Positions 18,631 to 28,600 are shown, numbered from the stretch's first letter. The stretch is DNA of 64,000 nucleotides from Streptomyces thinghirensis (GCA_021502835.1 JAKFGP010000028.1:62001-126000), one strand, 5' to 3'. Made by a program: numbers and translations. The notes: generated by a model not told the origin, from the sequence alone.

Positions 18631-19999
18631 TCAGAGCTTCGTCCACGCCTCCGTCAGCGTGGCGCGCAGGATCTGCTCGATCTCGTCGAAGGTCTCCTGG
18701 TTGGAGATCAGCGGCGGGGCGAGCTGGATGACCGGGTCACCGCCGTCGTCGGCACGGCAGTACAGGCCGTTGTCGAAGAGCGCCTTCGACAGGAAGCCGT
18801 ACAGGATCCGCTCGGTCTCCTCGTCGTTGAAGGACTCCTTGGTGGCCTTGTCCTTGACCAGCTCGATGCCGTAGAAGAAGCCGTTGCCGCGCGACGTCGC
18901 CGACGATCGGCAGGTCGAGGAGCTTCTCCAGGTCGCCCCGAAGTTGCCCCGTTGTCCAGCACGTGCTTGTTGAGGCCCCTGCGCTCGAACAGGTCGAGGT
19001 TGGCGATGCCGACCGGCGGCGGAGACCGGGTGGCCGCCGAAGGTGTAGCCGTGCAGGAAGGTGTTGTCGCCCTTGTAGAACGGCTCGGCCGGGCGGTCCG
19101 AGATGATGCAGGCGCCGATCGGGGAGTAGCCCGAGGTCATGCCCTTGGCGCAGGTGATCATGTCCGGGACGTAGCCGAACTTGTCGCGGCGAAGGGTCGT
19201 GCCGAGGCGGCCGAGGCGCAGATGACCTCGTCCGAGACGAGCAGCACGTCGTACTGGTCGCAGATCTCGCGCACCCGCTGGAAGTAGCCGGGCGGGGGCG
19301 GGCAGCAGCCGCCGGCGTTCTGCACGGGCTCCAGGAAGACGGCCGCGACGGTCTCCGGGCCCTCGAACAGGATCTGCTGCTCGATCTGGTCGGCGGCCCA
19401 GCGGCCGAAGGTCTCGGGGTCGTCGCCGAAGAGCGGGGCGCGGTAGATGTTGGTGTTCGGCACCTTGTGCGCGCCCGGGACGAGCGGCTCGAGGGGGCCT
19501 TCAGGGCCGGCAGGCCGGTGATGGACAGGGCGCCCTGCGGGTGCCGGTAGGCGACCGCGCGGGAGATGACCTTGTACTTGGTCGGCTTGCCGGTCAGCTT
19601 GAAGTACTGCTTGGCGAGCTTCCAGGCGGTCTCGACCGCCTCACCGCCGCCGGTGGTGAAGAAGACCTTGTTGAGGTCGCCGGGGGCCTCGTTGGCCGAG
19701 GCGCTCGGCCAGCTCCACGACCTTCGGGTGGGCGCAGGACCACACCGGGAAGAAGGCGAGCCTGCGCCTGCTTCGAGGCGGTCTCGGCAGCTCCGTGCGG
19801 CCGTGTCCGGCCTGGACCACGAACAGGCCGGCGAGACCGTCGAGGTAGCGCTTGCCCTTGTCGTCGTAGATGTGGGTGCCCCCTCACCGGCGGACGATGG
19901 TGGGGACGGGGCGTTCTCGTACGACGACATGCGGGTGAAGTGCATCCACAGGTGGTCGTACGCGGTCCTGCTGAGGTCCTTGGGGCTGTCGGTGCTCAC
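18631..19999 (-). CDS. PLP-dependent class III (omega) aminotransferase, polyamine cluster
   Basis: GTG 19999 begins MSTDSPKDLSRTAYDHLWMH. Key features are GGGEAVETAWKLAKQYF (cofactor phosphate region), TVAAVFLEPVQNAGGCCPPP, LLVSDEVICAFGR (the D of the PLP pyridinium contact) and MITCAKGMTSGYSPIGA, which carries the Schiff-base lysine. The C-terminal domain has FFYGIELVKDKATKESF and VIQLAPPLISN. The sequence is a class III aminotransferase closest in feel to putrescine- or pyruvate-dependent aminotransferases. In Streptomyces coelicolor a similar gene sits beside the same Lrp and aldehyde dehydrogenase genes and has been linked to polyamine use (recall). Indels near 19895, 19790, 19700, 19490, 19190, 19010, 18950 and 18895. 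Probably converts putrescine to 4-aminobutanal, the substrate of the divergent dehydrogenase. Confidence 0.9.
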
Positions 20000-20001
20000 G
20001 A

Positions 20002-20519
20002 TTATCGGGTTCCCCACATATAGGTTTGCTTCTTGAGCTTCATGTAGACGAAGCTCTCGGTGGAGCGCCACTCCGGGTACGGCCCGGATGCGTTTGTTGA
20101 TGACGTCCAGAAGGTGGTCGTCGTCCTCGCAGACGACCTCCACCATCAGGTCGGAAGGAGCCCGCGGTCATCACCACGTACTCGCATTCGGACATGGCCG
20201 TCACCGCGTCGGCGACGGACTCCACGTCGCCCTCGACACGGACGCCGACCATCGCCTGCCGGCGGAATCCCACGGTGAGCGGGTCCGTGACGGCGACGAT
20301 CTGCATCACGCCCTGGTCGAGCAGCTTCTGGACGCGCTGGCGCACGGCCGCTTCCGACAGGCCCACGGCCTTGCCGATGGCGGCGTACGGCCGGCGGCCG
20401 TCCTCCTGGAGCTGCTCGATGATGGCGAGGGAGACGGCGTCCAACTGGGGACCGCCGTTCCTGGACTCGCGGGAGTCCTTCTGGTCTGCGCTTCGACTGG
20501 CCACGGCTTCACTGTGCAC
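20002..20519 (-). CDS. Lrp/AsnC-family transcriptional regulator
   Basis: GTG 20519 gives a short polar leader, then the AsnC-type HTH: LDAVSLAIIEQLQEDGRRPY, AAIGKAVGLSEAAVRQRVQK and LLDQGVMQIVAVTD. The RAM (ligand and oligomerisation) domain has AMVGVRVEGDVESVADAVTA, CEYVVMTAGSFD, LMVEVVCEDDDHLLDVINKR and, after an indel near 20065, a C-terminal SFVYMKLKKQTYMWG. It ends 2 bases before the aminotransferase GTG, so the two are co-transcribed. An upstream TTG at 20540 is possible but GTG 20519 fits the family length of about 170 residues. It probably senses an amino acid or polyamine intermediate and regulates the divergent dehydrogenase gene as well. Confidence 0.92.
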
Positions 20520-20735
20520 GACGTATCGATAGTTTTGCAAGGCCGGATCGATGAAATTCGTTGTCTACGAGGTCAGACTCTACGGATTTCGCAACCTTGG
20601 GGCGGCCGGGGGTGTTGAAAACGTCGGGTCTCCGTCTAGGGTTGGGTGTCTCAGTGTTCGGACAGCCGACAGTCAGCAGATGTGGGGTCCGGACACCGGG
20701 AGACCTGAAGTAGACACCGAACTTGAGGGCCGGCA
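20520..20735. promoter_or_regulatory. Divergent promoter region of the Lrp-aminotransferase and aldehyde dehydrogenase units
   Basis: The 216-bp stretch between the Lrp gene and the aldehyde dehydrogenase gene contains the most AT-rich DNA of the neighbourhood (20528-20600). TTGCAA (20535-20540) and TTTCGCAA (about 20587-20594), with GAAATTCGTTG between, could be Lrp-type contacts. A GGGTTGGGTGTCTCAG patch lies at 20640-20655. Direct binding is inferred from position only. Confidence 0.45.
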
Positions 20736-22165
20736 GTGAGCACCGAGCTGCGTCGTCTGCGCAACTACATCGACGGTGAGTTCCGGGACGCCGCCGACGG
20801 ACGGACCACCGAGGTGGTCAACCCCGCCACGGGCGAGGCCTACCGACCGCCCTGTCCGGGCAGGCGGACGTGGACGCCGCCATGGCGGCCGCCGCCGTGC
20901 CTTCCCGGCCTGGCGGGACCCTGGTCCCGGCCGAGCGGCAGAAGGCCCTGCTGAAGATCGCGGACGCGTTCGAGGAGCGGGCCGAGGAACTGATCGCGGC
21001 CGAGGTGGAGAACACGGGCAAGCCCATCGGGCTGACCCGCTCCGAGGAGATCCCGCCGATGGTCGACCAGATCCGCTTCTTCGCGGGCGCGGCGCGGATG
21101 CTGGAGGGCGCAGCGCCGGGTGAGTACATGGAGGGCCTGACCTCCATGATCCGCCGCGAGCCGATCGGCGTCTGCGCGCAGGTCGCGCCGTGGAACTACC
21201 CGATGATGATGGCCGTGGAAGTTCGCCCCGGCGCTCGCCGCGGCAACACGGTCGTCCCGGAAGCCTTCGGACACCACCCCGGCGTCCACGGTCCTGATGG
21301 CCGACATCATCGGCTCGATCGTGCCCAAGGGCGTCTTCAACGTCGTCTGCGGCGACCGCGACACCGGCCGTCTGATGGTCGAGCACGAGACCCCGGCGAT
21401 GGCCTCCATCACCGGCTCGGTGCGGGCCGGCATGTCGGTCGCCGAGTCGGCGTCGAAGGACCTCAAGCGCGTCCACCTGGAGCTGGGCGGCAAGGCGCCG
21501 GTCGTCGTCTTCGAGGACACCGACATCCCCAAGGCCGTCGAGGGCATCTCGGAGGCGGGCTACTTCAACGCCGGCCAGGACTGCACCGCGGCCACTCGCG
21601 TGCTGGTCCACGAGTCGGTCCACGACGAGTTCGTGGGCGCGTTCGCGAAGGCCGCGTCCGAGATCAAGACCGGCCAGCCGGACGACGAGGACGTCATGTA
21701 CGGCCCGCTCAACAACCCGAACCAGCTCAAGCAGGTCGTCGGGTTCATCGAGCGTCTCCCCGCCCACGCCAAGGTCGAGGCGGGCGGCCACCAGGTCGGC
21801 GAGAAGGGCTACTTCTACGCCCCGACCGTCGTCTCGGGCCTCCAAGCAGGACGACGAGATCGTGCAGAACGAGGTCTTCGGCCCCGTCATCACGGTCCAG
21901 TCCTTCCGCGACGAGGACCAGGCCGTCGAGTGGGCCAACGGCGTCAGTACGCGCTGGCCTCCTCGGTGGGACCAAGGACCACGGCCGCGCCATGCGGATG
22001 TCCAAGAAGCTGGACTTCGGCTGCGTGTGGATCAACACCCACATCCCGCTGGTCGCCGAGATGCCGCACGGCGGCTTCAAGAAGTCCGGTTACGGCAAGG
22101 ACCTGTCGGGTACGGCTTCGAGGACTCCCCGGATCAAGCACGTGATGACGTCGCTGGACGCGTGA
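20736..22165 (+). CDS. Gamma-aminobutyraldehyde-type NAD-dependent dehydrogenase
   Basis: Oxidises 4-aminobutanal (from putrescine) to GABA, by family resemblance to PatD/PuuC. GTG 20736 starts MSTELRRLRNYIDGEFRDAA. Cofactor site: VCAQVAPWNYPMMMAV with W-N-Y-P, and ASITGSVRAGMSVAES. Catalytic residues: LELGGKAPVVVFED (general base Glu) and YFNAGQDCTAATRVLVHE (nucleophile Cys). C-terminal: NEVFGPVITVQSF and CVWINTHIPLVAEMPHGGFK, a segment characteristic of the aminobutyraldehyde branch. Frameshifts near 20845, 20905, 21215, 21260, 21840, 21945, 21965 and 22115. Length about 478 residues. Divergent from the Lrp-aminotransferase unit, forming a putrescine oxidation module. Confidence 0.9.
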
Positions 22166-22220
22166 CGGCCTGGACGTGTGACGCGCCTGGACGTGTGACG
22201 GATCTGGACGTGTGACGCAC
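22154..22220. repeat. Four tandem 16-17-bp copies at the end of the dehydrogenase gene
   Basis: Units CTGGACG(C/T)GTGACG plus 2-3 variable bases start at 22154, 22170, 22187 and 22204. The first unit is the codons for Leu-Asp-Ala and the stop of the dehydrogenase gene; the other three repeat the stop region into the intergenic DNA, as if the gene end had been amplified by slippage. Confidence 0.85.
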
Positions 22221-22241
22221 CCGGTGTGCGCGCGGCCCCGG

Positions 22242-22274
22242 GCGGCCCCGGACGGGATTCCCGTCCGGGGCCGC
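22242..22274. terminator. Intrinsic terminator after the aldehyde dehydrogenase gene
   Basis: Perfect 15-bp arms (22242-22256 GCGGCCCCGGACGGG and 22260-22274) with a 3-base loop. It lies downstream of the dehydrogenase gene and before the binding-protein gene that starts at 22383. Confidence 0.85.
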
Positions 22275-22382
22275 GCCATGCGCACCGCGAACTCGCCCCG
22301 GTCGACAGGGTGTCGGGCCTGGGCGGAGGCGCTCGACGCAGCGTCGATTGTCCCTGGCAGGGCGGGCGCGGGATCCGCGGCC

Positions 22383-23553
22383 ATGCCCTTGCTCTCGACG
22401 ACGCCCACGCTCTCCCGCCGGACCCTGCTGCGCGGCCTGGGCGGCTCCGCCGCACTCGGCGCGCTGGCCGGCTGCGGTGTGCCAGCCGCGTACGTCGCGC
22501 CGGGCGACCGCGCCGCGACCGACCGGTCCGCCACCGAGCAACGGCTGACCTGGGCGAACTGGCCGCTGTACATCGACACCGACGACGAGCACCCGAGCCG
22601 GCGGCCCACGCTCGAGGCGTTCGAGAAGCGGTCGGGCATCTCCGTCGAGTACATCGAGGAGATCAACGACAACGACGAGTTCTTCGGCAAGATCAGCCCG
22701 TCCCTGATGAACCACCAGCCCACCGACCGCGACCTGATCGTCATCAGCGACTGGATGTGCGGGCGGTTCGTCCGGCTCGGCTGGGTGCAGGAGATGGACC
22801 GCTCCCGCCAGCCGAACGTCACCGAGTACCTCGACCCGCTGCTGCGTTCGCCCGCCTTCGACCCGGGCCGTGAGTTCACCGTGCCCTGGCAGTCGGGCAT
22901 CACCGGCATCGCCTACAACCGCCGCGAGGCTCGGCCGGGAGATCCGGCACGTGTCCGACCTGTGGGCGGGGGACCTCAAGGGCCGGGTGACCCTGCTGTC
23001 CGGCATGGACGAGGCGTTCGCGCTGCTGATGCAGGGCAACGGCGTGGACATCACCGACTGGACGGCGGACGACTTCCACGGTCTGCGACCAGGTGGAGAA
23101 GCAGGTGGCCAAGGGCCAGATCCGCCGCTTCACCGGCAACGACTACATCAAGGACCTCTCCAGCGGTGACGTCCTGGCCTGCCGAGGCCTACTCCGGTGA
23201 CGTGATCCAGCTCCAGGCGGACGACCCGGACATCGAGTTCGTCGTCCCGGAGGAGGGCGCCGAGCTGTGGTCGGAGTCCCTGATGATCCCCAACCTGGCC
23301 CGCCACAAGGCCAACGCCGAGCGGCTGATCGACTACTACTACCAGCCCGAGGTCGCCGCGGACCTGGCCGCCTGGGTCAACTACGTCTGCCCCGTCCCCG
23401 CCGCCCGGGGACGTTCTCGCCTCCTCCGGCGACGAGGAGACCGCCGCCCTGGCCGAGGACCCGCTTGATCTTCCCGGACGCGGCGATGCGCGAGCGGCTC
23501 GCCATCGCGCGGGACATCGCGGCGGGGAGCGGTCGGAGTTCGCGAAGCGGTGA
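22383..23553 (+). CDS. Polyamine ABC transporter substrate-binding lipoprotein (PotD-like), orphan
   Basis: ATG 22383 is followed by a twin-arginine/lipoprotein signal: SRRTLLRGLGGSAALGALAG with cysteine at the lipobox. The mature domain shows LTWANWPLYIDTDDEHPS, FEKRSGISVEYIEEINDND, LIVISDWMCGRFVRLGWVQE, PWQSGITGIAYNR, the hinge CRAYSGDVIQLQADDPDIEF and YYQPEVAADLAAWVNYVCPV. These are signatures of the spermidine/putrescine binding proteins, including the acidic and Trp/Tyr contacts. It resembles the second PotD gene at 31618. No permease follows, so it may feed the PotABC at 32.9-35.8 kb. Frameshifts near 22930, 23090, 23180, 23405 and 23465. Co-directional with the dehydrogenase but separated by a terminator. 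Confidence 0.9.
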
Positions 23554-23589
23554 ACGGGATCGTGGGCGTGTAGCAGACTGACCGGTGTG

Positions 23590-24113
23590 ATGAATTCACC
23601 GGACGATGAAAAGGTGGGGGCGGCGGTCACGCTCGGTCTGCTGGCCGTCTGGGCCCTGCGACGCCGAGGAACTGGCGACCGTACCGGGCTGGTGGCGGCG
23701 CCACCTGCCCCGTCCTGCGCGAGCGGTTCCCCACGGTGCCGGAGGCCGGTGGCGCCGGGCCGGGTCGGTCGACGGGCGGGAGTTCGCGGTGGCGGTCAGG
23801 GCGATGGCGCGGTCGTGGCCGCCGCGTCCTTGCCGCGGGACGGCTCACCGGCGGCCGGTCGGCCGCGTACCAGACGGCGCTGAACGCCTTCGGCCTGCAC
23901 GGCCTGGTCCACCTCGCCCAGGCGGCATTGGTGCGCGGCTACACGCCCGGGGCCGCGACCTCGCCCCTCGTCGTCGTCCGTTCACGCTCTGGGCCCGCCA
24001 CCGGCTGCGCCGCGCCGGTGTCCTGCGCGCCACGCGCCCGCGTGACCTCGCCGTGGGACTCGGCTTCGCGGGCGCGGCGACGGTCGGGGCGCACGCGGTG
24101 GCGCGGCGGCTGA
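23590..24113 (+). CDS. HXXEE-domain membrane protein
   Basis: ATG 23590 opens MNSPDDEKVGAAVTLGLLAV, a transmembrane helix, then (after an indel near 23660) a DAEELATVPGWWRRHLPVL element that matches the HXXEE domain core; the leading His is in the damaged stretch. Further helices are AVVVAAASAAGRLTGGRSAA, YQTALNAFGLHGLVHLAQAA (His-rich, with the conserved H-x-x-x-H pattern) and SPLVVVPFTLWARHRLRRAG. Four or five transmembrane helices are likely. HXXEE proteins are uncharacterised. The gene runs towards the serine hydrolase with only a few bases between their ends. The stop position depends on one indel. Confidence 0.72.
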
Positions 24114-24120
24114 CGGGGGG

Positions 24121-25286
24121 CTACTTCAGCGCGGCCAAGGTGATCGCGTCGAGGACCGGGTTCCGCTCCGCGCTCTTGGCGTCCGTGGCGTTGACCGAGT
24201 AGACGAGGGTGCGGCTCAGGTTGCGGGTGCCGCCGATGACGGCGCTGTATCCGTAGCGGGACCCCGACTTGCCCCAGAAGTCCTTGCCGCCGACTTCCGT
24301 GAACTCCAGCCCCGCGCTGCGCTGTGCGCCCGGGACGCCTGCCGGGGTCGTGAACATCTCCTCCAGCTCCGGCTGCGGCACGATCTTTCCCCGGAACAGC
24401 TTGGTGAGCAGCTTCTCCAGGTCGGCGGTGGTGGAGATCATGTCGCCGGCCGCCCAGCGGTCCGCCTGGTTCCACTCGGTCACGTCGACCAGCCGCGTCG
24501 TGCCGTCCGGCTGTTGCACCGCCTGGTAGCCCCGGTTGTACGGGCCGCTGGATGCGGGGTCGGTGCCGGGGAAGTACGTGTGGTGCATGCCGGCCGGGCG
24601 CAGGACCAGGCGCGTGGCCACGGAGGCGTACGAGTGCCCCGTCACCTTCTCGATCAGCAGGCCGAGGATCGTGTAGTTGATGTTCCGGTACTGCTGCCGC
24701 GTCCCCAGGGTGAAGTCCTCCGGCCCCTTGGCGATCGCCGACGCCGCGACCTGCCGCGGGGTGAGGGTCTCGAAGCGGTGCGCGTACACCTCCGCGAAGT
24801 CGTCGCCGAGAGCGTCGCCCGGCTTGATGCCGCTGGTGTGGTTGAGCAGTTGGCGGACACTGATCGGCTGCTCGAACTCCGGCGTGAACAAGTCGGGGAG
24901 GTAGCCCTGCACGGGCGCGTCCAGGTCGATCACGTCCTGGGCGGCGAGCCGCAGGACGGTGGCGGCGGTGACGACCTTCGTGACCGAACCGGCCCGGAAG
25001 CGGGCATGGGGTGTGCCGGCCGGTCACCGGCCAGGTCGCGCACGCCCGCGCTGCCGCGCCAGTCGCCGTCGGGGTCGCCGACCCGCACGAGGGCGGCCCG
25101 GTGGCGTGCTGGTTCGGGGAGCCCGTCGAGGGCGGCGCGCAGCGCTTCCTCGTTCGGCCCGTCCTGGCCGACGGGCGAGCGGCAGCCGCGGCGGGCGGCG
25201 CGGCGAAGGCCGGGGCCGCCAACGGGCTCCGCGGGCCAGGGCGAGGACGACGGAGGCGGCGAGAACGGAGGGGTACGGGCACGCAT
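24121..25286 (-). CDS. Secreted serine beta-lactamase/D-Ala-D-Ala carboxypeptidase-family hydrolase
   Basis: ATG 25286 starts an export signal (MRARTP, then a hydrophobic LAASVVLALA-type helix broken by an indel near 25270). The catalytic S-x-x-K is in RAGSVTKVVTAATVLRLAAQ near 24990-24960. The second motif YRN is in RQQYRNINYTILGLLIEKVT, and the KTG-box equivalent is GKSGSRYGYSAVIGG near the C-terminus. Also seen: RQLLNHTSGI and LRPAGMHHTYFP, both typical of class C-type serine hydrolases (PF00144). Such enzymes in Streptomyces are usually DD-peptidases or esterases, not resistance enzymes. Frameshift near 25005 and one or two near 25180-25270. Minus-strand neighbours upstream are the GDPD and adenosine deaminase genes. 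Confidence 0.88.
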
Positions 25287-25440
25287 CGACTGCTCCAGGG
25301 TGAAGGCGGTTGCGGCGGAAGGATCGCTGATCATCCTTGGTGCGCCGCGCCCCGTGGCGGATCGTCGGTGAGTAGGGTGTCCGCCCCGCAGCCGGACTCA
25401 GGGAATCCCCGCATGAGGGACGGGGAGTTGGGGGCACCCC

Positions 25441-26201
25441 TTACGGGACCGGGGTGGCCTGCCGGCGTCGCGCAGCGCGCACAGGGTGTCGATTCGGTTG
25501 GTGGTGATCGAGTCGACGCCCAGCGCGATCAGCCGGCGCATGGAGCGCTGGTGTCCGGGGTCCACACCGACAGCAGGCAGCCGTCACCGTGGACCCGTTT
25601 CCGCCGAAGGGCCTTGTTCACCAGCCCGAACCGGTAGTTCAGTTACCGCGGCCGCACCGCCGCGAGCAGCGCGGGGCGCGGCGGCGTCGCCGTCGTCCAG
25701 GTCATGGCGATCTCGGCGGCGGGGGGTCGGCGGCGCGCACGGCTAGCATGGCCGTGGCGCCCGCCGTGTAGTACACGCGGTCCTGGGCCCCGCACTCCCG
25801 GACGACGTCCACGATGCGCCGCACCGCCCGCTCGCCCGGCCCGCCCGGCAGGTCCAGCATCAGCCGGCTGCCGTCGGTCGCGGGACAGCGCCTCGGCGAG
25901 CGTCGGCACCCTGCCGCCGTCAGCCCGCGCACCTCCTCGGCCGACAGGGAACGCAGCGGCCGGTCGTGCAGCCACAGCCGCTTCAGCGTCTCGTCGTGCA
26001 GCCACAGCCGCTTCAGCGTCTCGTCGTGCAGCAGCACCGGGCACGCCGTCGCGGGTGAGCCGTACATGCGTCGGTCTCGACCGCGTCCGCGCCGCGGCCG
26101 AGCGCGAGTGCAGCGACCTCGATGGTGTTCTCGCGGTAGCGGGTACGGGTCGCCGCGGTGGGCCACGGCGGTCAGGTCGCGTGCGGGACTGTGGTGGTCA
26201 C
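25441..26201 (-). CDS. Glycerophosphodiester phosphodiesterase-family protein with internal duplication
   Basis: GTG 26201 starts VTTTVPHAT, then (indel near 26175) DLTAVAHRGDPY with the catalytic AHRG-D motif, a RENTIEV-type segment with the catalytic Glu, VETDVRLTRDGVPVLLHDET with the metal-binding E-x-D and the H-D motif, and an E-E-V-R-G-L-T helix. The distal part reads GAQDRVYYTAGATAMLAVR, FGLVNKALRRKRVHGDG, LLSVWT and a closing ALGVDSITTNRIDTLCALRD, the usual end of the TIM barrel. Directly after the H-D motif the ten-codon unit LHDETLKRLW occurs twice in tandem, lengthening the loop. Frameshifts near 26120, 26070, 25885, 25715, 25635 and 25560. It hydrolyses glycerophosphodiesters if intact. 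Confidence 0.82.
25963..26022. repeat. Exact in-frame 30-bp tandem duplication inside the GDPD gene
   Basis: Unit 1 is 25963-25992 and unit 2 is 25993-26022, identical over 30 bases; a third partial unit of 10 bases follows. Translated on the minus strand each unit encodes ten residues (LHDETLKRLW type). Because the unit is a multiple of three the frame is kept. Confidence 0.9.
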
Positions 26202-26206
26202 CCGGT

Positions 26207-27265
26207 TCAGGAGGCGAGCCAGGCGGAGGTGTACGTGTCGATCTCGTCGCTGATCCGCGCCTTGCCCGGCCCGTCCAGGAACGAAGCCTCGACCGCGTTC
26301 TTCGCCAGGTCGGCGAGGCCCCTGCGTCGAGGTCGAGGAGCCGGGCGGCGACGGCGTACTCGTTGTTGAGGTCGGTGCCGAACATCGGCGGGTCGTCGGA
26401 GTTGATGGTCACCAGGGACACCGGCGCGCGTGAACTCCTTGATCGGGTGCTCGTCCAGGGTGCGTACCGCGCGGGTGGCGATGTTCGAGGTCGGGCACAC
26501 CTCCAGGGGGATGCGCCGCTCGGCGAGGTGCGCCAGCAGCTTCGGGTCCTGCGCCGAGCTGGTGCCGTGTCCGATGCGCTCGGCGCGCAGGTCGGTCAGG
26601 GCGTCCCACACCGTCTGCGGGCGTGGTCTCGCCGGCGTGCGGCACCGAGTGCAGCCCGGCGGCGATCGCCCGGTCGAGTAGGGCTTGAACCGCGGCCGCG
26701 AGACCCCGATCTCGGGGCCCGCCGAGCCCGAAGGAGCCAGGCCCTCCGGGCGCACCCGGTCATCGGTGGCGAGCCGCGTCGTCTCCTCGGCGGCTCTCCG
26801 TACCGGCCTCGCCCGGAATGTCGGAGCACCAGCGCGAACGGTCCCGAACTCGGCCTCGGCTGCCTTGCGGGCGTCCTCGATCGCGGCCATGAAGGCGCCC
26901 TCGTCGATGCCGCGCCGGGTGGAGGAGAACGGGGTGATGGTCAAGCTCGGCGTACCGCACCTGCTGCCGGGCCATGTCACGGGCCACCTCGTACGTCAGC
27001 AGCCGGACGTCCTCCGGGGTGCGGATCAGGTCGACGACGGACAGGTACACGTCGATGAAGTGGGCGAAGTCCGTGAACTGGAAGTAGTCGACCAGGGCCT
27101 CGGGGTCGGTGGGGACCCGGAGTCGGGGTGGCGCGCGGCCAGTTCCGAGACGATGCGCGGGAGGCGGAGCCGACGTGGTGGACGTGCAGTTCGGCCTTGG
27201 GCAGTCCGGCGATGAAGGCGTGCAGGCTCTCGCGGGACGTCGGGGTCGACGAGGTGCTCGGTCAA
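26207..27265 (-). CDS. Adenosine deaminase family protein
   Basis: The probable start is TTG 27265, with GGGAGGAA 7-8 bases upstream. Reconstructed order: MTEHLVDPDVPRE, LHAFIAGLPKAELHVHHVGS (metal-binding H-x-H), IVSELAARHPDS, FQFTDFAHFIDVYLSVVDLI, DVRLLTYEVARDMARQQVRY, AELTITPFSS, FDRAIAAGLHSVPHAGET (the HAGE motif with the catalytic Glu), ALTDLRAERIGHGTSS (zinc His), IPLEVCPTSNIATRAV and VTINSDDPPMFGTDLNNEY (catalytic SDDP). It deaminates adenosine or a related adenine derivative in purine salvage. Frameshifts near 27235, 27165, 27125, 26940, 26800, 26690, 26630, 26425 and 26320. The next gene (GDPD) starts 6 bases after the stop, on the same strand. Confidence 0.9.
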
Positions 27266-27419
27266 GGGGTTCCTCCCCACAGCGGCGCCCCGGGCCGGTG
27301 CGGGCCGGCCGGACGCGGGTGATCGGCTGATCGGTGACTCGGGATCATCGTAGGCCGGGCCCGTGCCGGGTGGCGACGGGCCGTAGCATGACGGGACGTT
27401 CGACAGAGGGGGCCCGCCC

Positions 27420-28421
27420 ATGCCCGACGAAGCGCAGCCGCCGAGAGCCGACGCGCACACGCCGGAAGCCCAGGGGAACGATCACGCGCCTCGGCCGGCG
27501 TCACCCGGTGCCGGCACCGGTGACGCGTGGGGCGGCGCCGGCCGACGGGCCCTCCGACGGCATCGCGGACGCGGCCCTCCGGGTCGGCCTCGACAAACCG
27601 GGGGCGCCGGGCACGCCGAGCGGGTCTGGTACGCCGGAGGCCTCGGGCGCCCAGCCGTCTCCGTCGCCGTCGCGTCCTGGGCCGGGCTTCAACGGCCTAC
27701 GGCGATACCCGGGCCGGGCCCAGACCCGTGGGCGCCGCCGGTGGACGATGCCGTGCCGACGCCCGACGGCGGTCCCGGGGCCACCCTCGCGGCGGGCGGG
27801 CCCGCTCCGTGGTCGGCCCCGTCCGTCCACGACCAGCGAGACGGTCCCGTCCATGCCGGCCATGGACACCACGCCATGGGCAGCCCCGGCCGCCACGACG
27901 CCGGCGAACGACCCCGCCAACCCCTTCGCGCCGCCGGGACCGACTGCCGCCGCTACGGGTGCGCCGAACCCCTTCGCGCCCCCGGCCGCGACGCCGCCGT
28001 ACGTCCAGGACCGGGCGGCGGTCCCGCCGCCCATCGCGCCCGACGGCCCCGGTCAGGTCCCGTACGGCTACCCCGGCCCGGGCGGGTACGGACACCCGGG
28101 CGGCCCGGGCGGATACCCCGGTGCGCAGCCGCAGGGCTACTTCGGCTGGCCCGGCATGGTGCCGATGCCGAGCAACGGCATGGGCACGGCCGGCCTGGTC
28201 CTCGGCATCATCGCGGCCGTCGGCTTCCGCCTCTGGCCGCTCGCGATCGTGCTGGGCGTCCTCGGCGTCATCTTCGGTGGGCTCGGCCGTGCCAAGGCGG
28301 GTCGGGGCGAGCCACCAACGGAGGCCAGGCCCTGGCCGGCATCATCTGCGCGATCGTCGGCATCGCTCTCGGCATCGGCTTCGGGCTGCTGGTCATCTGC
28401 GCCGTGAGCCCGGAGGGCTGA
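27420..28421 (+). CDS. DUF4190-domain membrane protein with long Pro/Gly-rich N-terminus
   Basis: ATG 27420 opens a hydrophilic, disordered region of about 230 residues rich in Pro, Ala and Gly, including PANPFAPPGPTA and PNPFAPPA repeats and the GYPGPGGYGHPGGPGGYPG stretch common in actinobacterial membrane proteins. The C-terminal 95 residues form the DUF4190 two-helix domain: NGMGTAGLVLGIIAAVGF, WPLAIVLGVLGVIFGGLG, RAKAG, then NGGQALAGIICAIVGIALGI and LLVICAVSPEG. The domain has no known activity. Frameshifts near 27535, 27575, 27720, 27820, 28225 and 28310. The gene diverges from adenosine deaminase and is followed by 800 bases of repeats. Confidence 0.8.
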   Translation: MPDEAQPPRADAHTPEAQGNDHAPRPASPGAGTGDAWGGAGRRALRRHRGRGPPGRPRQTGGAGHAERVWYAGGLGRPAVSVAVASWAGLQRPTAIPGPGPDPWAPPVDDAVPTPDGGPGATLAAGGPAPWSAPSVHDQRDGPVHAGHGHHAMGSPGRHDAGERPRQPLRAAGTDCRRYGCAEPLRAPGRDAAVRPGPGGGPAAHRARRPRSGPVRLPRPGRVRTPGRPGRIPRCAAAGLLRLARHGADAEQRHGHGRPGPRHHRGRRLPPLAARDRAGRPRRHLRWARPCQGGSGRATNGGQALAGIICAIVGIALGIGFGLLVICAVSPEG

Positions 28422-28436
28422 GTCGCGGGCCGGAGC

Positions 28437-28600
28437 CCGGGGTGCTGAGTCCTGTGCCGGAGGCCGGAGCCGTGAGCTCGGAGCCCTGAGCCGTGGGCTG
28501 GGGCCCGGGGTGCTGAGTCCTGTGCCGGAGGCCGGAGCGGTGAGCTCGGAGCCCTGAGCCGTGGGCTGGGCCCGGGGTGCTGAGTCCTGAGCCGTGCGGC
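28437..28600. repeat. 67-bp direct repeat, about 2.4 copies
   Basis: The string CCCGGGGTGCTGAGTCCTG begins at 28437, 28504 and 28571, spaced exactly 67 bp. The first two units are nearly identical through GAGCCGTGGGCTGG; the third is cut short. The stretch lies directly after the DUF4190 stop codon and encodes nothing recognisable. Confidence 0.88.

Noticed and set aside
25969..26040. Possible CRISPR-like repeat
   Set aside because: Only two adjacent identical units without spacers, inside a coding frame; it is a tandem duplication.
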